From Hemicordylus capensis (taxonomy: Eukaryota; Chordata; Lepidosauria; Squamata; Cordylidae): a stretch of 64,000 nt of DNA. A model generated the notes under the pieces. That model searched no databases. It was not told the DNA's origin and worked only from the letters and a program-made list of their open reading frames with translations. The stretch spans positions 417,162,687 through 417,226,686 of the forward strand of contig NC_069658.1 of the NCBI RefSeq assembly GCF_027244095.1, written 5' to 3'. Both the position numbers and the translations under genes were made by a program. Shown here one piece after another: positions 53,831-63,964 of this stretch (position 1 is its first letter; each line of letters begins with the position of its first letter).

Positions 53831-53996
53831 CCATAGTTTCACTCTTCAGTAACCAGAGTTAAGGGAGGAAGCTCCTCCCTCACTCTGGTTTTCATTGGTT
53901 GCTGAGGCTATCCTTCAGTCAAGAAAGAAGCCCACACAGCCAGTTCCCATTCTCCTCTGCAGTCTTGTGGATTGCAAAGAGGATGCTCTCCGTTAT

Positions 53997-54212
53997 GAGC
54001 CAGTGTGGTGTAGTGGTTCGAGTGCTGGACTAGGACCGGGGAGACCCGAGTTCCAATCCCCATTCAGCCATGAAACTAGCTGGGTGACTCTGGGCCAGTC
54101 ATCACTTCTCTCTCAGCCTAACCTACTTCACAGGGTTGCTGTGAAAGAGAAACGCAAGTATGTAGTACACCGCTCTGGGCTCCTTGGAGGAAGAGTGGGA
54201 TATAAATGTTAA
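53997..54212 (+). mobile_element. tRNA-headed SINE, family K (copy 2), full length
   Basis: 'gagccagtgtggtgtagtgg' 'ttcgagtgctggactaggac' 'gagttccaatccccattcag' is the tRNA-like head. The body 'gactctgggccagtcatcac' 'ttctctctcagcctaaccta' 'cttcacagggttgctgtgaa' follows, and the end is 'accgctctgggctccttgga' 'ggaagagtgggatataaatg'. It reads cleanly and is the reference for the split copy at 9755. Confidence 0.88.
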
Positions 54213-54285
54213 ATTAATATAATATAATATAATATAATATAATATAATATAATATAATATAATATAATATAATATAATATAATAT
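54213..54285. repeat. (AATAT)n microsatellite
   Basis: About 14 uninterrupted taata units grown from the tail of the preceding SINE. Confidence 0.95.
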
Positions 54286-54394
54286 GTCTGAATTCGGGCG
54301 GGAGAGTTGGGTGAGGGAGCAGAACTGCGGGTCCATTGGACCAGCGGTTCCGCATTACATGCAAAAGCGGCCCATATCTTCCTACACTATCTCC

Positions 54395-54600
54395 CTGTAA
54401 AAACCAGAGCTGCTCCATCTCTGGCTGTTTCTTAAGACACACCTGTTTTCTCAGGCTTTAAGCTATTTAATTAATCCTTTTAATTTAAAATGGTCTGTGT
54501 TATATCATAACATTGTTTAGATCATTTTATCCTGTTTTAACTTCTGTACACTGCCTAGGGGTGCACATGTCAGGCAGTATAGAAATATGACAAATAATAA
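54395..54600 (+). mobile_element. LINE 3' end (L2/CR1 clade)
   Basis: 'agacacacctgttttctcag' 'gctttaagctatttaat' encodes the end of ORF2 (a KTHLFSQAF-like motif). The untranslated end is 'ctgcctaggggtgcacatgt' 'caggcagtatagaaatatga', with an aataa tail. Confidence 0.65.
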
Positions 54601-54654
54601 ATACTACTACTACAGTTTAGTAGTAGTATTTATGATAAATAATAAATACTATTA

Positions 54655-54905
54655 CAAATATTTATAGACCGCTCTTCAACCAAAATTCACAAAGCAATTT
54701 ACATAGAAAAATAAATACATAATTAAAATGGTCCCCTTTCCCCCAAAGGCTCACAATCTAGAAAGAAACATCAAGCAGATACCAGCAACAGCCATTGGAG
54801 GGATGCTGTGCTGGGGCTGGATAGGGCCAGTTGCTCTCCCCCTGATAAATGTAAGAGAATCACCACTTTAAATGGTGGCTCTTTGCTCAGTTAGCAGGGG
54901 TATAA
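54655..54905 (-). mobile_element. Family H retroposon (copy 6)
   Basis: Minus strand, near full length. 'cccctgctaactgagcaaag' 'agccaccatttaaagtggtg' then 'ccagcacagcatccctccaa' 'tggctgttgctggtatctgc' and 'tctagattgtgagcctttgg', ending 'gagcggtctataaatatttg'. Confidence 0.7.
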
Positions 54906-56207
54906 ATAAGTCTCCATCTGTATGTCAGTCAGTCAGTCAGTCAGTCTGCTTTTCATAAGGAGGGAATCCTGTGGCTGAATTTGGCTGCAAGCAAGGCCTT
55001 TGACTGTGGGAACATACCCCTATCCTTTTCCAACAAGCACTACCATACCTTACAGAGAAGGAGGGGGAAGATAACGCTCAGCTGCCATTTTCAGCGGCAC
55101 ATGCAAGGTTAGCATCAGTTCTAATTTGGGCCTCCGTTAAATAAAGCTACTGTCCTAGCCTTCCCAGGTTTAACAGCACATTCCAGCAGATGCCAGTTCA
55201 GTACCGTAAAGGGTGGCTAGGGTTGCATTCACATGAATAGGAGCAAAGTGTGTGATGAAAAGATTTGAATACGGTATTTACCTGAATCCAAGACTAGGTT
55301 TTTTTCCTAAGCTATTTGATGTTAAAAATGGGGCGGGGGTTATCTAAAATTCAGAGACCTCTTCCTCTGGGGGTAAATACAGGTATAATCTAATTTTAGC
55401 CTTATGTTTAAGAGGGTTGTCTTAAATTCAGAGTAAATTTGGGTAAATACAGTAAGGCTATGTCTAAGCCTTACCTGGGAGTTATTCGCACATGGCTCCA
55501 TCCTGTGGGGTAAATGTTGAGCGAAGCCGCGTCAAATCACACTCGAGGCATTGAGGGAAGCAGCCCCTCCCCTCTGCTCTCGGTTTTTGTTTTTACAAGT
55601 TCACATGGCATGCACTTATTCAACTCCTCCCTCCTCAGCCTACTTTACTCCATTTTAATGCACGGACAGCCCCTCTTCCATCCCCACTTCACTACCGGCT
55701 TCTCTGGCCCTTGAGGTGTGACAGACTGCCTGAGTGGACTTGGTGCAAAGCAAAGGGTGACTGTCCATGGAAGCTGCCTGCCTGGGCACCCTCCTGAAGC
55801 GGCTCTCAGCTCCCCAGAGGACACATGCGTAGCAATGATATGATCAATGATTTTAAAACAATCTCCATGTCAGCATCAAGCAAACCTTTATCTGAAACAC
55901 AGTTCACAAGGCACAGGCTTTCCCCAGGTAGCAATGTATGAAGTGGTCCTAGGAGAGGGTCCTAGTTCTAGCCATCACTTTGAGAAGCCAGATTTGAGTC
56001 AAAGCAGCAGGAGACCCCTTCCGCAATAGGCCCTAATAGTGGCTCCCTTCATTAAAACAGAAAGAGAATCAATTGCTATCAAATGAGTGTGAAGCAGACA
56101 CTCATTTTCTGTGACATGACATGATGACTGAAGTTTGTTTACAGGGGTTTAAGTAGAGGCTGTTGGTTTTTTTAACTGGGAAAGGGGGAAACAATTTTAG
56201 TTAAAGC
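54906..56207. other. No recognised feature
   Basis: A short (AGTC)n run at 54927-54947. Otherwise nothing that I can assign. Confidence 0.4.
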
Positions 56208-56633
56208 CAGGGGCATAGCATGGTTGGAGTGGGCCCAGGAACAAGATTTTAAAATGCACCCCCCCTCACTGAAGCTCAGCTCATGAAGTAAAGAAATCTT
56301 AAATGAGGCTGAATAATGGTAACAAAAAGCACAGTAAATTATATGTATAACCTATGTGCCACAATAGAATACCATCCTAAATTATTTTTTAAAAGGTTTT
56401 GTAAATGGTGGACGATGCAAGTCACTTAATGGTACTAGAGAAAGACATGCTGTTCTGGTAGCTCCAGGTCTTAACACTCATATCAGTTTCAGAGGATGAA
56501 TACAACTGAAAGGAAGCCCGGGTGGGTGCATGGCTGGGGGAGTCAGTCATGTGACCAGCCTCTGGGAGGCTCCCCCCAAGGCAGTGGGCCCCAGACAAGT
56601 GTCTCCCCTTGCCCTGTTATAGTTACGCCCCTG
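56208..56633. mobile_element. hAT-like element, family A relative, perfect target duplication
   Basis: Starts caggggcatagcatggttgg, ends ttatagttacgcccctg. The perfect 8-bp duplication gttaaagc lies at 56200-56207 and 56634-56641. The interior is AT-rich, unlike family A copies 1 and 2, so only the ends are shared. No transposase. Confidence 0.88.
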
Positions 56634-56644
56634 GTTAAAGCATA

Positions 56645-56666
56645 CTGGCTGACATCCTGCCTAATG

Positions 56667-56718
<52 letters not shown>
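56645..56718. repeat. Family E half-arm followed by (GT)n
   Basis: 'ctggctgacatcctgcctaa' is one family E end. It runs straight into about 23 gt units (56671-56718), with no second arm. Confidence 0.7.
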
Positions 56719-56719
<1 letters not shown>

Positions 56720-57019
56720 GAGGGGCTGTGCTTTACAAGGGAGAGATACCCCCAGGGACTGTCCCTGGTAAAAAGTCAGAATGTGTGTGGACTAAAGACA
56801 TTGAGTCTTTAAATTAAAGACCCTAAAGACACTGTGGGGATGTACCAGGAGCCCTGTTGCAACTCCCCTGGTTATCTATCCTGGTTAAATGTGGTGCAAT
56901 TTGACAAGGATTGCCTCAAAAATCTGCATGCTCACAACAACCAGCAGTGTTGGGCTCTGCATGCAAACTTTAATCCTTTAACCAGGATTGCCATGATTGT
57001 GAAGGGGGGGGGAGCTAAA
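56719..57019. other. No recognised feature
   Basis: Nothing that I can assign. Confidence 0.4.
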
Positions 57020-57192
57020 GTACACAAGTTCATAGCATTTCAGGGTTGGAAGGGACCTCGGAGGTCTTCTAGTCCTACTCCTTGCTCAGTGCAAGGTTCT
57101 TCTACTGCATCCCCGATAGATGTCTGTCCAACCTCTGTTTGAAAACCTTCAAATATGAAAAAGAACCCACTGCTCTGTTAGACTGTTCAGCT
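57020..57192 (-). mobile_element. CR1 LINE 3' end
   Basis: On the plus strand 'catttcagggttggaaggga' 'cctcggaggtcttctagtcc' and 'gtccaacctctgtttgaaaa' are the inverse of the CR1 3' end (ctagatgacctccgaggtcccttccaacc). 5'-truncated. Confidence 0.75.
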
Positions 57193-57424
57193 GTCAAACA
57201 ATTTAACTTCTAGCCTAGGGCTGGATTGAATCTGCCCTCCCATTTTTGCCAGTGCTTTCATGGAAGGCAGAAATGGTAGGGGAGTTTCAGAAATGTTGTG
57301 GAGAGACCCATAGAAGTGTCTTGAAATTCTAAAAATGAGGCAGGGAACTTCCCAAATGTGGGGGCACTGCCACCTTTTCTTCAATAATTCTGAAAAAGTT
57401 GCCACCTCTGTGGTCAGTGGCAGC

Positions 57425-57680
57425 TAGGGATGGGCCCGGACCGGTCCGGAGGCCATTGAAATAGCCTCCGGACCGGTCCGGACCGGTCCTGGGCGGTCCG
57501 GCACTGGGGTGGGGGGTACCTTTAAGAGCGGCGGGAGGGTTTACTTACCCCTCCCGCCGCTTTCCCGATCTTTCGCCTTAATCCTATGTGTAATAGGGGC
57601 GGCAGGATACATCCCTGCCACCCCTTCCCCGATGTTGCTGGGAAAACTCCCAGCAGTCCTTCGCGCAGTGCGCACGCACG
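57425..57680. mobile_element. hAT-like element, family B (copy 7, right end missing)
   Basis: Starts 'tagggatgggcccggaccgg'. The first 80 bases are an array of ggaccggtcc palindromes around the inverted pair cggaggccattgaaatag / cctccgg. An internal inverted pair 'agcggcgggagggt' / 'acccctcccgccgct' lies at 57525-57560. It stops at the left arm of the hairpin at 57681. Confidence 0.65.
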
Positions 57681-58133
57681 TGATATCAAAGTACAAAAAT
57701 CTTCTCAATAATAATAATACACTTCACATCAGCTCTGACTGGAACACATACATATTAGGGATGTGTAAAGAACCATTTCGGAGGCCCTTTATGGGCCTCC
57801 GAACTGGTTCTAAAGACCGGCGGTTCGGCCAGTTTGAAGGGAGGAGAGAAGTTGCATGCAGCAGCAACTTCCGGTCACTTCCGGCCCAAGGAGGCACCGG
57901 GGCGGCAAGGTGGTACGCTGCCGCCCTGCCGGAACGTTTTTAAAAAGGCAGCGCTGGCAGGGGAAATGCGGCGGGAGAGGTAAGAGCACCCCTCCCCTGT
58001 CCTTAAAGAGATCCCGCCCCACCTTTGATCCGGCAGGTGCCAGTTCCGTGCACCACTAATACATATAAACGTGTGTTCCATTCAGAAGTGATCTGAAGTG
58101 CATTATTAGTGAGATGATTTTTGTACTTTGGTA
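57681..58133. mobile_element. Hairpin element split at its centre by a family B element
   Basis: Left arm 57681-57755 ('atcaaagtacaaaaatcttc', 'cacttcacatcagctctgac', 'tggaacacatacat'). The right arm 58059-58133 is its inverse ('gtgtgttccattcagaagtg', 'atctgaagtgcattattagt', 'gatttttgtactttggt'). Removing the insert leaves a ~145-bp palindrome. Non-coding. Confidence 0.85.
57756..58058. mobile_element. hAT-like element, family B (copy 8), perfect target duplication
   Basis: 303 bp. Starts 'tagggatgtgtaaagaacca' and ends 'ccagttccgtgcaccacta', flanked by a perfect duplication atacatat (57748-57755 and 58059-58066). The left end holds the inverted pair 'cggaggccctttatgggc' / 'ctccg' and the words ggttc/gaacc. 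This copy defines the family ends and its 8-bp target size. Confidence 0.9.
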
Positions 58134-58637
58134 TCCCTCTCCAAAATATTAAGGCAGGAACAGTAACCAGTGCCTTTATTCCTACTAAGAGTAGCCATTG
58201 TGTAAATGAGCAGTAGCTACCCTTCTGTAAGTCAGTAGACAGAATAGCAGGGTGTGTGTGTGGAAAGAATTCATGCAAGAGACAGCTCAAAATTCACATA
58301 TAGTCTGAGACTCGAAAAGCAGGCATTCCAAAATCAGTTAGTTACGGTATTTATCCTCTGGAAGAACATACTATCGTTTATGAATAGAGCCTTGTCTCAC
58401 ATTTGTTCTTGAAGAACACAGACTGATCATCATCTCTAAAAGCATATTATACATCTCCAAGGCCACACTGAATCAGCAGTCAGTCTAAATAAGAACATCA
58501 CTTCACGGCCCAGTTTTAGTCTGCCTTGGCAGTACCTTGTGGAGCAGCTACAGAGAAACAGTCACACAAGCTATGTAGCAAGAGGGGAAGGTGCCTAATC
58601 TCTGGGCTGAACCATTATCCGGGGGACATGCACACAG
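58134..58637. other. No recognised feature
   Basis: Nothing that I can assign. Confidence 0.4.
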
Positions 58638-58765
58638 TGGACATGATGAGAAAAATTACTCAGAGTACTCCCATTGGAATCAAAAGGACAAGTTATGGAT
58701 TATCTAACATATCCTTTTAATTTCAATGGGACTATTTTGAGTAATTTTCCTTATCTTGTCAGCCA
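58638..58765. mobile_element. Family E hairpin (copy 6)
   Basis: 'tggacatgatgagaaaaatt' 'actcagagtactcccattgg' pairs with 'caatgggactattttgagta' 'attttccttatcttgtcagc'. The centre is near 58702. Confidence 0.8.
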
Positions 58766-58833
58766 CGGAGTTCAACATGTGGCATTCCCCACCCCCCACC
58801 CCAAAAGAGGTACATCTTTGCTTCTCAAAACAC

Positions 58834-58942
58834 TGGCTGACAAACTAAGGAAAATTACTCAGTCCCTTTGAAATTAAATGCCTAACTTGTCCGTTTTATT
58901 TCAACGGAACTACTTTGAGTAGTTTTCCGCATACGTCAGCCA
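58834..58942. mobile_element. Family E hairpin (copy 7)
   Basis: 'tggctgacaaactaaggaaa' 'attactcag' pairs with 'ctttgagtagttttccgcat' 'acgtcagcca'. The left arm has lost ~20 bp, so the element is shorter (109 bp). Confidence 0.75.
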
Positions 58943-59632
58943 GTAGCTCATGGTAGGGCTGTGCACGGGCTGTGTAAGCCCCACTCCAATCCTATTTTAT
59001 TACATGTAGAACAGTATCAAATTGGTTTCCAATACTGGTGGATTTTTTCCTCCAGAATTGTTTCTGGAGAAAAAATGCTCCAATAGGATTGTCAGTTCAA
59101 TGCTTAGTGGGGTGTCGTGAACAAGTAAGGCTCCCCAGTAACCAGAAAAGAAGGGGGGGTTGCCTTGGAAAAGTATACCGTAGTTGTCAGAATTTTGTGT
59201 GCAAAAGCCAGAGGTTTGGTTTGGTTTGGTTGCTAGAATCTAAATAAGAATCAGCAGCAGCATTAATGTGAATGATTCAGTGATCTAGCGCACACATCGG
59301 CACTAGAGGGCCAGCACAGCTCTGGTACACTATTTCACACATTGGAGGTGCATGTGTGTGGTTCCACAGCTGCCTGCCTGCCATGCTCACACAAAGGTGG
59401 GCCCATGGAAGCCATGCACACATCCTTCCACATTATCACACAATTCTTCCTATTCTCAGCCCTGCCATCCTCCTGTAGGCCTGCCAAACATTTTCTTCCA
59501 AACTGGAGTGTGGTCACTATCCCATTCTTGCAAATTCAGCATGGCCCACAGCAAAAAGAATGTCAGGCAAGCACCGTCTTGCCACATGCTTTCCTATTTG
59601 ATTACCCCTTATATGGCAGAAAATTTCCAGTA
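58943..59632. other. No recognised feature
   Basis: Nothing that I can assign. Confidence 0.4.
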
Positions 59633-59912
59633 TACAGGTAAAACTCGGAAAATTAGAATATCGTGCAAAAGTCCATTAATTTCAGTAATGCAAATTAAAA
59701 GGTGAAACTGATATATGAGACAGACGCATTACATGCAAAGCGAGATAAGTCAAGCCTTAATTTGTTATAATTGTGATGATCATGGCGTACAGCTCATGAA
59801 AACCCCAAATCCACAATCTCAGAAAATTAGAATATTACATGGAACCAAGAAGACAAGGATTGAAGAATAGAACAATATCGGACCTCTGAAAAGTATAAGC
59901 ATGCATATGTAT

Positions 59913-60545
59913 TCAGTACTTGGTTTGGGCCCCTTTTGCAGCAATTACTGCCTCAATGCGGCGTGGCATGGATGCCATCAGCCTGTAGCACTGATGAGGT
60001 ATTATGGAAGACCAGGATGCTTCATTAGCGGCCTTCAGCTCTTCTGCATTGTTTGGTCTCATGTCCAGAGGCGTAACTTGGGAAAACGGCGCCCGGGGCA
60101 AGCACTGAAATGGCGCCCCCCCCGCGCCCCCAACATACTACATTATACTTAGGTTTTTCCTCACAAGCACCCGCCGCCGCCAAGCCAAGCCACTGACTGG
60201 CCGCCAGACAACAGCAAAGCAATGGGGGGGGGGCGTGGGCGGCGCGGAAGGGACTGCTCGTGGGGGAGGGGGCGCCAACGCGCTCCCTTGACTGCTGCAG
60301 TGCTGCTGCACTGAGCAGGAAACATTTGTATTAACAAAAAATTAACAAAAAAATTAAAAAGAATTTTTTGTCATGGCGGCGCCCCCCACGTGGCCAGAAA
60401 AGATGGTGCCCGGGGCACGTGCCCCCCTGCCCCCCCTATAGTTACGCCTCTGCTCATGTCTCTCATCCTTCTCTTGGCAATGCCCCATAGATTCTCTATG
60501 GGGTCAGGTCAGGCGAGTTTGCTGGCCAATCAAGCACAGTACACT
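59913..60545 (-). pseudogene. Tc1-type transposase, C-terminal ~105 residues
   Basis: The minus strand reads QCTVLDWPANSPDLTP up to about 60490, then after a one-base frame change PIENLWGIAKRRMRDMRPNN (across the hAT insertion at 60066-60452). It continues AEELKAANEASWSSIIPHQC and YRLMASMPRRIEAVIAAKGA, ending QTKY-stop at 59913. SPDL-(N)PIENLW carries the third catalytic residue (Glu) of the DDE triad. The DNA-binding N-terminus and the first two Asp residues are deleted, so it cannot encode a working enzyme. Confidence 0.88.
60066..60452. mobile_element. hAT-like non-autonomous element, family A (copy 2)
   Basis: 387 bp with ends cagaggcgtaact / agttacgcctctg and a perfect duplication ctcatgtc (60058-60065 and 60453-60460). 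By eye it is over 90% identical to 3490-3872, with a few small length differences in the C-, G- and A-rich runs. It lies in the transposase remnant of the Tc1 element and is therefore younger than it. Confidence 0.92.
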
Positions 60546-61206
60546 GTATACTTTTCAGAGGTCCGATATTGTTCTTTTCTTCAATCCTTGTCTTCTTGGT
60601 TCCATGTAATAGTCTAATTTTCTGGGATTGTGGATTTGGGGTTTTCATGAGCTGTACGCCATGATCATCACAATTATAACAAATTAAGGCTTGACTTATC
60701 TCGCTTTGCATGTAATGCGTCTGTCTCATATATCAGTTTCACCTTTTAATTTGCATTACTGAAATTAATGGACTTTTGCACGATATTCTAATTTTCCAAG
60801 TTTCACCTGTAGATAGCAAATAAAATTATTACTCCAGAAAAAGCAGGGATTACTGGCCTGGTTTCTTGGGATTTAACAAAAAAAAAGTAGATTGACCCAT
60901 AGGTTTGATACGTGAAGCCTATCCTGGATGCTGCATGACAGCAGCACTGTGAAGTAAGAGCGTAAACAGTCATTCAGAATCATGGAGGACAGAAACCAGG
61001 TTCTCGTGGTCGGACTAGTCACACCCTATCCACATGCTACTTCAGCATTGCCAGTGTGTCACATTTCATCATGGGTCTTGAATTTATCTCCCTCTGCATA
61101 CAAGCATATTATTTGCAAGATTTCACTTGGCTTAAAAAAATACCAGTCACATTTTCTGACCTCTGATGGAGAAAAAAAACTTTACCACACTTAAAGCAAA
61201 ACAGGC

Positions 61207-61258
<52 letters not shown>
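61207..61258. repeat. (TG)n microsatellite
   Basis: About 25 tg units. Confidence 0.95.
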
Positions 61259-61260
<2 letters not shown>

Positions 61261-61671
61261 TTAAAGATAAACTTCTGATTTTATGACTTACACCCTTGGT
61301 GATTATTTAGTCACCTTTGCTGTTGAAGCTGTTGGGCATTTTCAGACAAGAGCTAAAACATTTTGTAATATATAATAGTGGAAGTTGTTGGGATTTTTGA
61401 AATAAAACCCTTTCATTTTGTGGTTTGTCGTTGCTGGATTTGGGGCTTTAGCAACAAGCATTTTCAACTACTGGAACATTTTCAACTGCAAAATATTACC
61501 AGCCATTGAGAACTTCCTACTAATCCATTTTTGGTAAACAAATGTATTTTTTAAATAGTAAAGAGAGTGTATTTTCTTTCCAAAATAGTTTACAATAAAA
61601 TATATCTGTCTTTTTGAAAAATGCACCTGAAACAAATACAAAATTTAAATTTTGATAGATTTGCTGGCAGG

Positions 61672-61695
61672 GGTGTGTGTGTGTGTGTGTGTGTG
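61672..61695. repeat. (GT)n microsatellite
   Basis: About 12 gt units. Confidence 0.95.
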
Positions 61696-62119
61696 TCCAT
61701 ATTTGCCCTGTAGAGGCAAAGTTAGAAAGCTCAATTTATTTGCAAGGGGAGAAAACCCTGGAAGTTCTTTCACCCTTCAGAGTGTCTCTTTCAACCTGGA
61801 AGGTATGGATAATCAAACACACACACTACACAGATTTTCCATGTAGCTGTTAAAACAATGCAAGAGCCACTCATTAAAATAGCAACTTGCTTGATTCTTT
61901 CAACCCCTTTGTGATTATCTCACTGTTATTTATGTGCAGGGGGGATTCACAGACCAAGAGAGGAGACAAATCAAGGAGAGACCGTACATGTATGACTCAA
62001 ATGACATGACAAAAAACAACCTCAAATGTATTTCTGGAGGTCATTTTGTTTTGCCCTTTTTTCTAAGAGGTAAGGTCCTTATAAAAGCCAAATTAGACAA
62101 GAAGCTGGATAATATTTCC

Positions 62120-62408
62120 TGGCTGACATCTTGACTAAATTAGGATAGTAAGTAAGGAAAGTGTGCCATCAAGTCGATGTCGAGCCCTGTGGTTTTCTTT
62201 GGTAGAATACAGGAGGGGTTGACCACTGCGTCCTCCTGCGCAGTATGAGATGCCTTTCAGCATCTTCCTATATTGCTGCTGTCTGATATAGGTGTTTCCC
62301 ATAGTCTCAGAAAGATACCAGTGGGGATTTGAATCAGCTTGCTAGTCAAGTCATTTCCCCGCTGCGCTACTTAAGGTGACAAATTAGGACAGTAGTCATA
62401 CTGAAAGC
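62120..62408. mobile_element. Family E hairpin (copy 8), broken by a SINE
   Basis: 'tggctgacatcttgactaaa' 'ttaggatagta' before and 'agtcatactgaaag' after the SINE. Only the left arm and a little of the interior are kept. Confidence 0.55.
62151..62380 (-). mobile_element. tRNA-headed SINE, family J (copy 3), with 14-bp target duplication
   Basis: Minus strand, full length. 'gtagcgcagcggggaaatga' 'cttgactagcaagctgattc' 'aaatccccactggta' is the head. Then come 'gggaaacacctatatcagac' and 'aggaagatgctgaaaggcat', ending 'tcgacatcgacttgatggca' 'cactttcctt'. Flanks aaattaggatagta and aaattaggacagta (13 of 14) are the target duplication. Confidence 0.9.
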
Positions 62409-63543
62409 TAGGTTTCCCAACTGGGGACTTTTACAGAGGACATGTGACTATTTTGGGGATCAAACATCTTATTAGGAGGAATAGAAACTATTTTGGGGAC
62501 CAGACAACTTTTTCTGCATGTGTTGTGGTGTCCAAAGTTCTGGGGAGCAGCTGGAACATTTTGTTGGCTCAGAACACTTTGCGCTCATCAGCGGCTTCTC
62601 TTCCTCTTCCTTCTCCTCCCCCTTCCTACTGACCGACCATCCAATGGGGAAGCCAGAGTGGAGGTCCTGCTTCAGTGGCAGGTTGCAGAGCCACGTGATG
62701 CAGGAGCATGGATAGGTTGGCCCAGCAGTGGCAGCTTCCTTCCTTCCTGTGGCAGCAGTGGTAGTGGCAGTGAGAAGTTAGCAGTTCGCTAACTAACTCA
62801 ATTAGCCACTACCCCTGCTAAATGAGTAAAAAGGCACCTTTAAAAGTGGTGACTCTCTTCTGTTTAGCATGCGGAGAGCAACTGGCCCTCTCCAACCGCA
62901 GCACAGTATTCCTTCAGTGGTTGCTGCTGGGGTTATCTTGTGTTGATTTTTCAAATTGTGAGCCTTTGGGGGACAGGGGAGCATCTCATTGTTTATTTTT
63001 CTTTGAAAACCACTGTGAAACCTTCTATTGAAAAGCCATATGGAAATGTTTGTAGTTGCAGAGAACAGCAAGCGAGTGGGAGCCCACACATGCACCACTG
63101 CGCCAGCATGCAAAGAGGCTGGCTGGGCAGGTAGCTGGCTGCCCTGCCTCGAGCCAAGAGGTGATGTTGCTGGCCTGGCTGGGGAGAGCAGGCTGGGTGA
63201 CCCGTTGGGGAGGAGGACAGAGGACTGCGTGTTTGGTAAACCTAACCAGGAGATGAATTTACAGTTAAGAAGCAGGGGCCTGGAGAACTCTGCACCTAGA
63301 CGGCAGACTGGGCAGACATACAGCTCACCTGGCCATCAGCTTCACAGTGGTGAGCTGTGTTTCTTCTTAAATTATCCCATTTTTATCAAAATATGCATAT
63401 ATAATACCAATAAACATATACAAATTTTATGCAAAGTTGAGGCTTTTTGGAGACTTTTTCATGAAATGCGTTCTCTATTTCCACTTTTTTGGTGATGGAT
63501 ATCAACTTTTGCATTCATCTGGAGTCTGGACCTGGCAACCCTA
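62409..63543 (+). mobile_element. Family I unit (copy 2), ~1.1 kb
   Basis: Begins 'taggtttcccaactgggga', ends 'ggacctggcaaccctac'-type sequence. It has the same block order as 34884-35863, including a family H copy at the same place. Here an extra 'aattatcccatttttatcaa' AT-rich block interrupts near 63370-63430, and a (TATC)n is absent. No protein recognised. It could be a non-autonomous DNA transposon with gttgcca ends. Confidence 0.65.
62795..63050 (+). mobile_element. Family H retroposon (copy 7), inside family I
   Basis: 'actacccctgctaaatgagt' 'aaaaaggcacctttaaaagt' 'ttccttcagtggttgctgct' 'aaattgtgagcctttggggg', ending 'gaaaagccatatggaaatgt'. Closest to copy 4. Confidence 0.65.
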
Positions 63544-63545
63544 CT

Positions 63546-63698
63546 GAGAGTAGTCCTTTAGAATGACTCCTGAGTAGCACTTTTGAGTAACTTACTCTGG
63601 CTGCCTTGCCTAACTTGTCCTTTTAACTTCCATTCCTAAATCATCCCATTTAATTTCAGTGGAATTTCTTTGTGTAAATTTAGTCAGGATATTAGTTG
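63546..63698. mobile_element. Family E hairpin, degraded (copy 9)
   Basis: 'gagtagtcctttagaatgac', 'ttgcctaacttgtcctttta' and 'tttaatttcagtggaatttc' followed by 'taaatttagtcaggatatta' are family E words. The pairing is poor. Confidence 0.5.
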
Positions 63699-63699
63699 A

Positions 63700-63964
63700 T
63701 GGTGGCCCACATGATGCACAGCATTATATACAGTAATGCTGTGCCCTAGGGCTGCTTGCTAAGCAAGCCCCGAAGGTGTTCAAAAGCAGTGGATACAGAA
63801 GCAGTATTTCTGCAGGTTTCCCCATTCACAACCATCAGGAATTCTGCAGAAAATCTGCTTCCAGACCCACAGTTTCTGAACAGCACTGGGGTTTGCTTAG
63901 AAGTCCGCAGTAGCCCTGTGGTGCAGCATTATGGTTCCAGAACATTGCACAACGTGTGGCCCAC
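63700..63964. mobile_element. Family L element (copy 2)
   Basis: Left end 'ggtggcccacatgatgcaca' and right end 'ttgcacaacgtgtggcccac' are inverted. The next parts 'gggctgcttgctaagcaagc' and 'ggtttgcttagaagtccgca' are also inverted. The loop is longer than in copy 1 (32826). Non-coding. Confidence 0.75.

Larger units (their letters stand above)
59635..60809 (-). mobile_element. Tc1/mariner element, internally deleted, with long inverted repeats
   Basis: Between TA dinucleotides (59633-59634 and 60810-60811). Ends caggtaaaactcggaaaatt / aattttccaagtttcacctg. The inverted repeats are ~263 bp each (59635-59897 and 60547-60809) and almost identical. Between them only the last part of a transposase gene remains, on the minus strand. 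A hAT-like element interrupts it at 60066-60452. The near-identity of the long repeats suggests a fairly recent or gene-converted copy. Confidence 0.9.
60810..62119. other. Mostly unassigned AT-rich DNA
   Basis: Holds two (GT)n microsatellites listed separately. No coding domain or repeat ends recognised. Confidence 0.45.

Noticed and set aside
61207-61258. Z-DNA-forming regulatory site
   Set aside because: A (TG)n tract can form Z-DNA, but nothing nearby indicates a promoter, and three similar tracts occur in this window.
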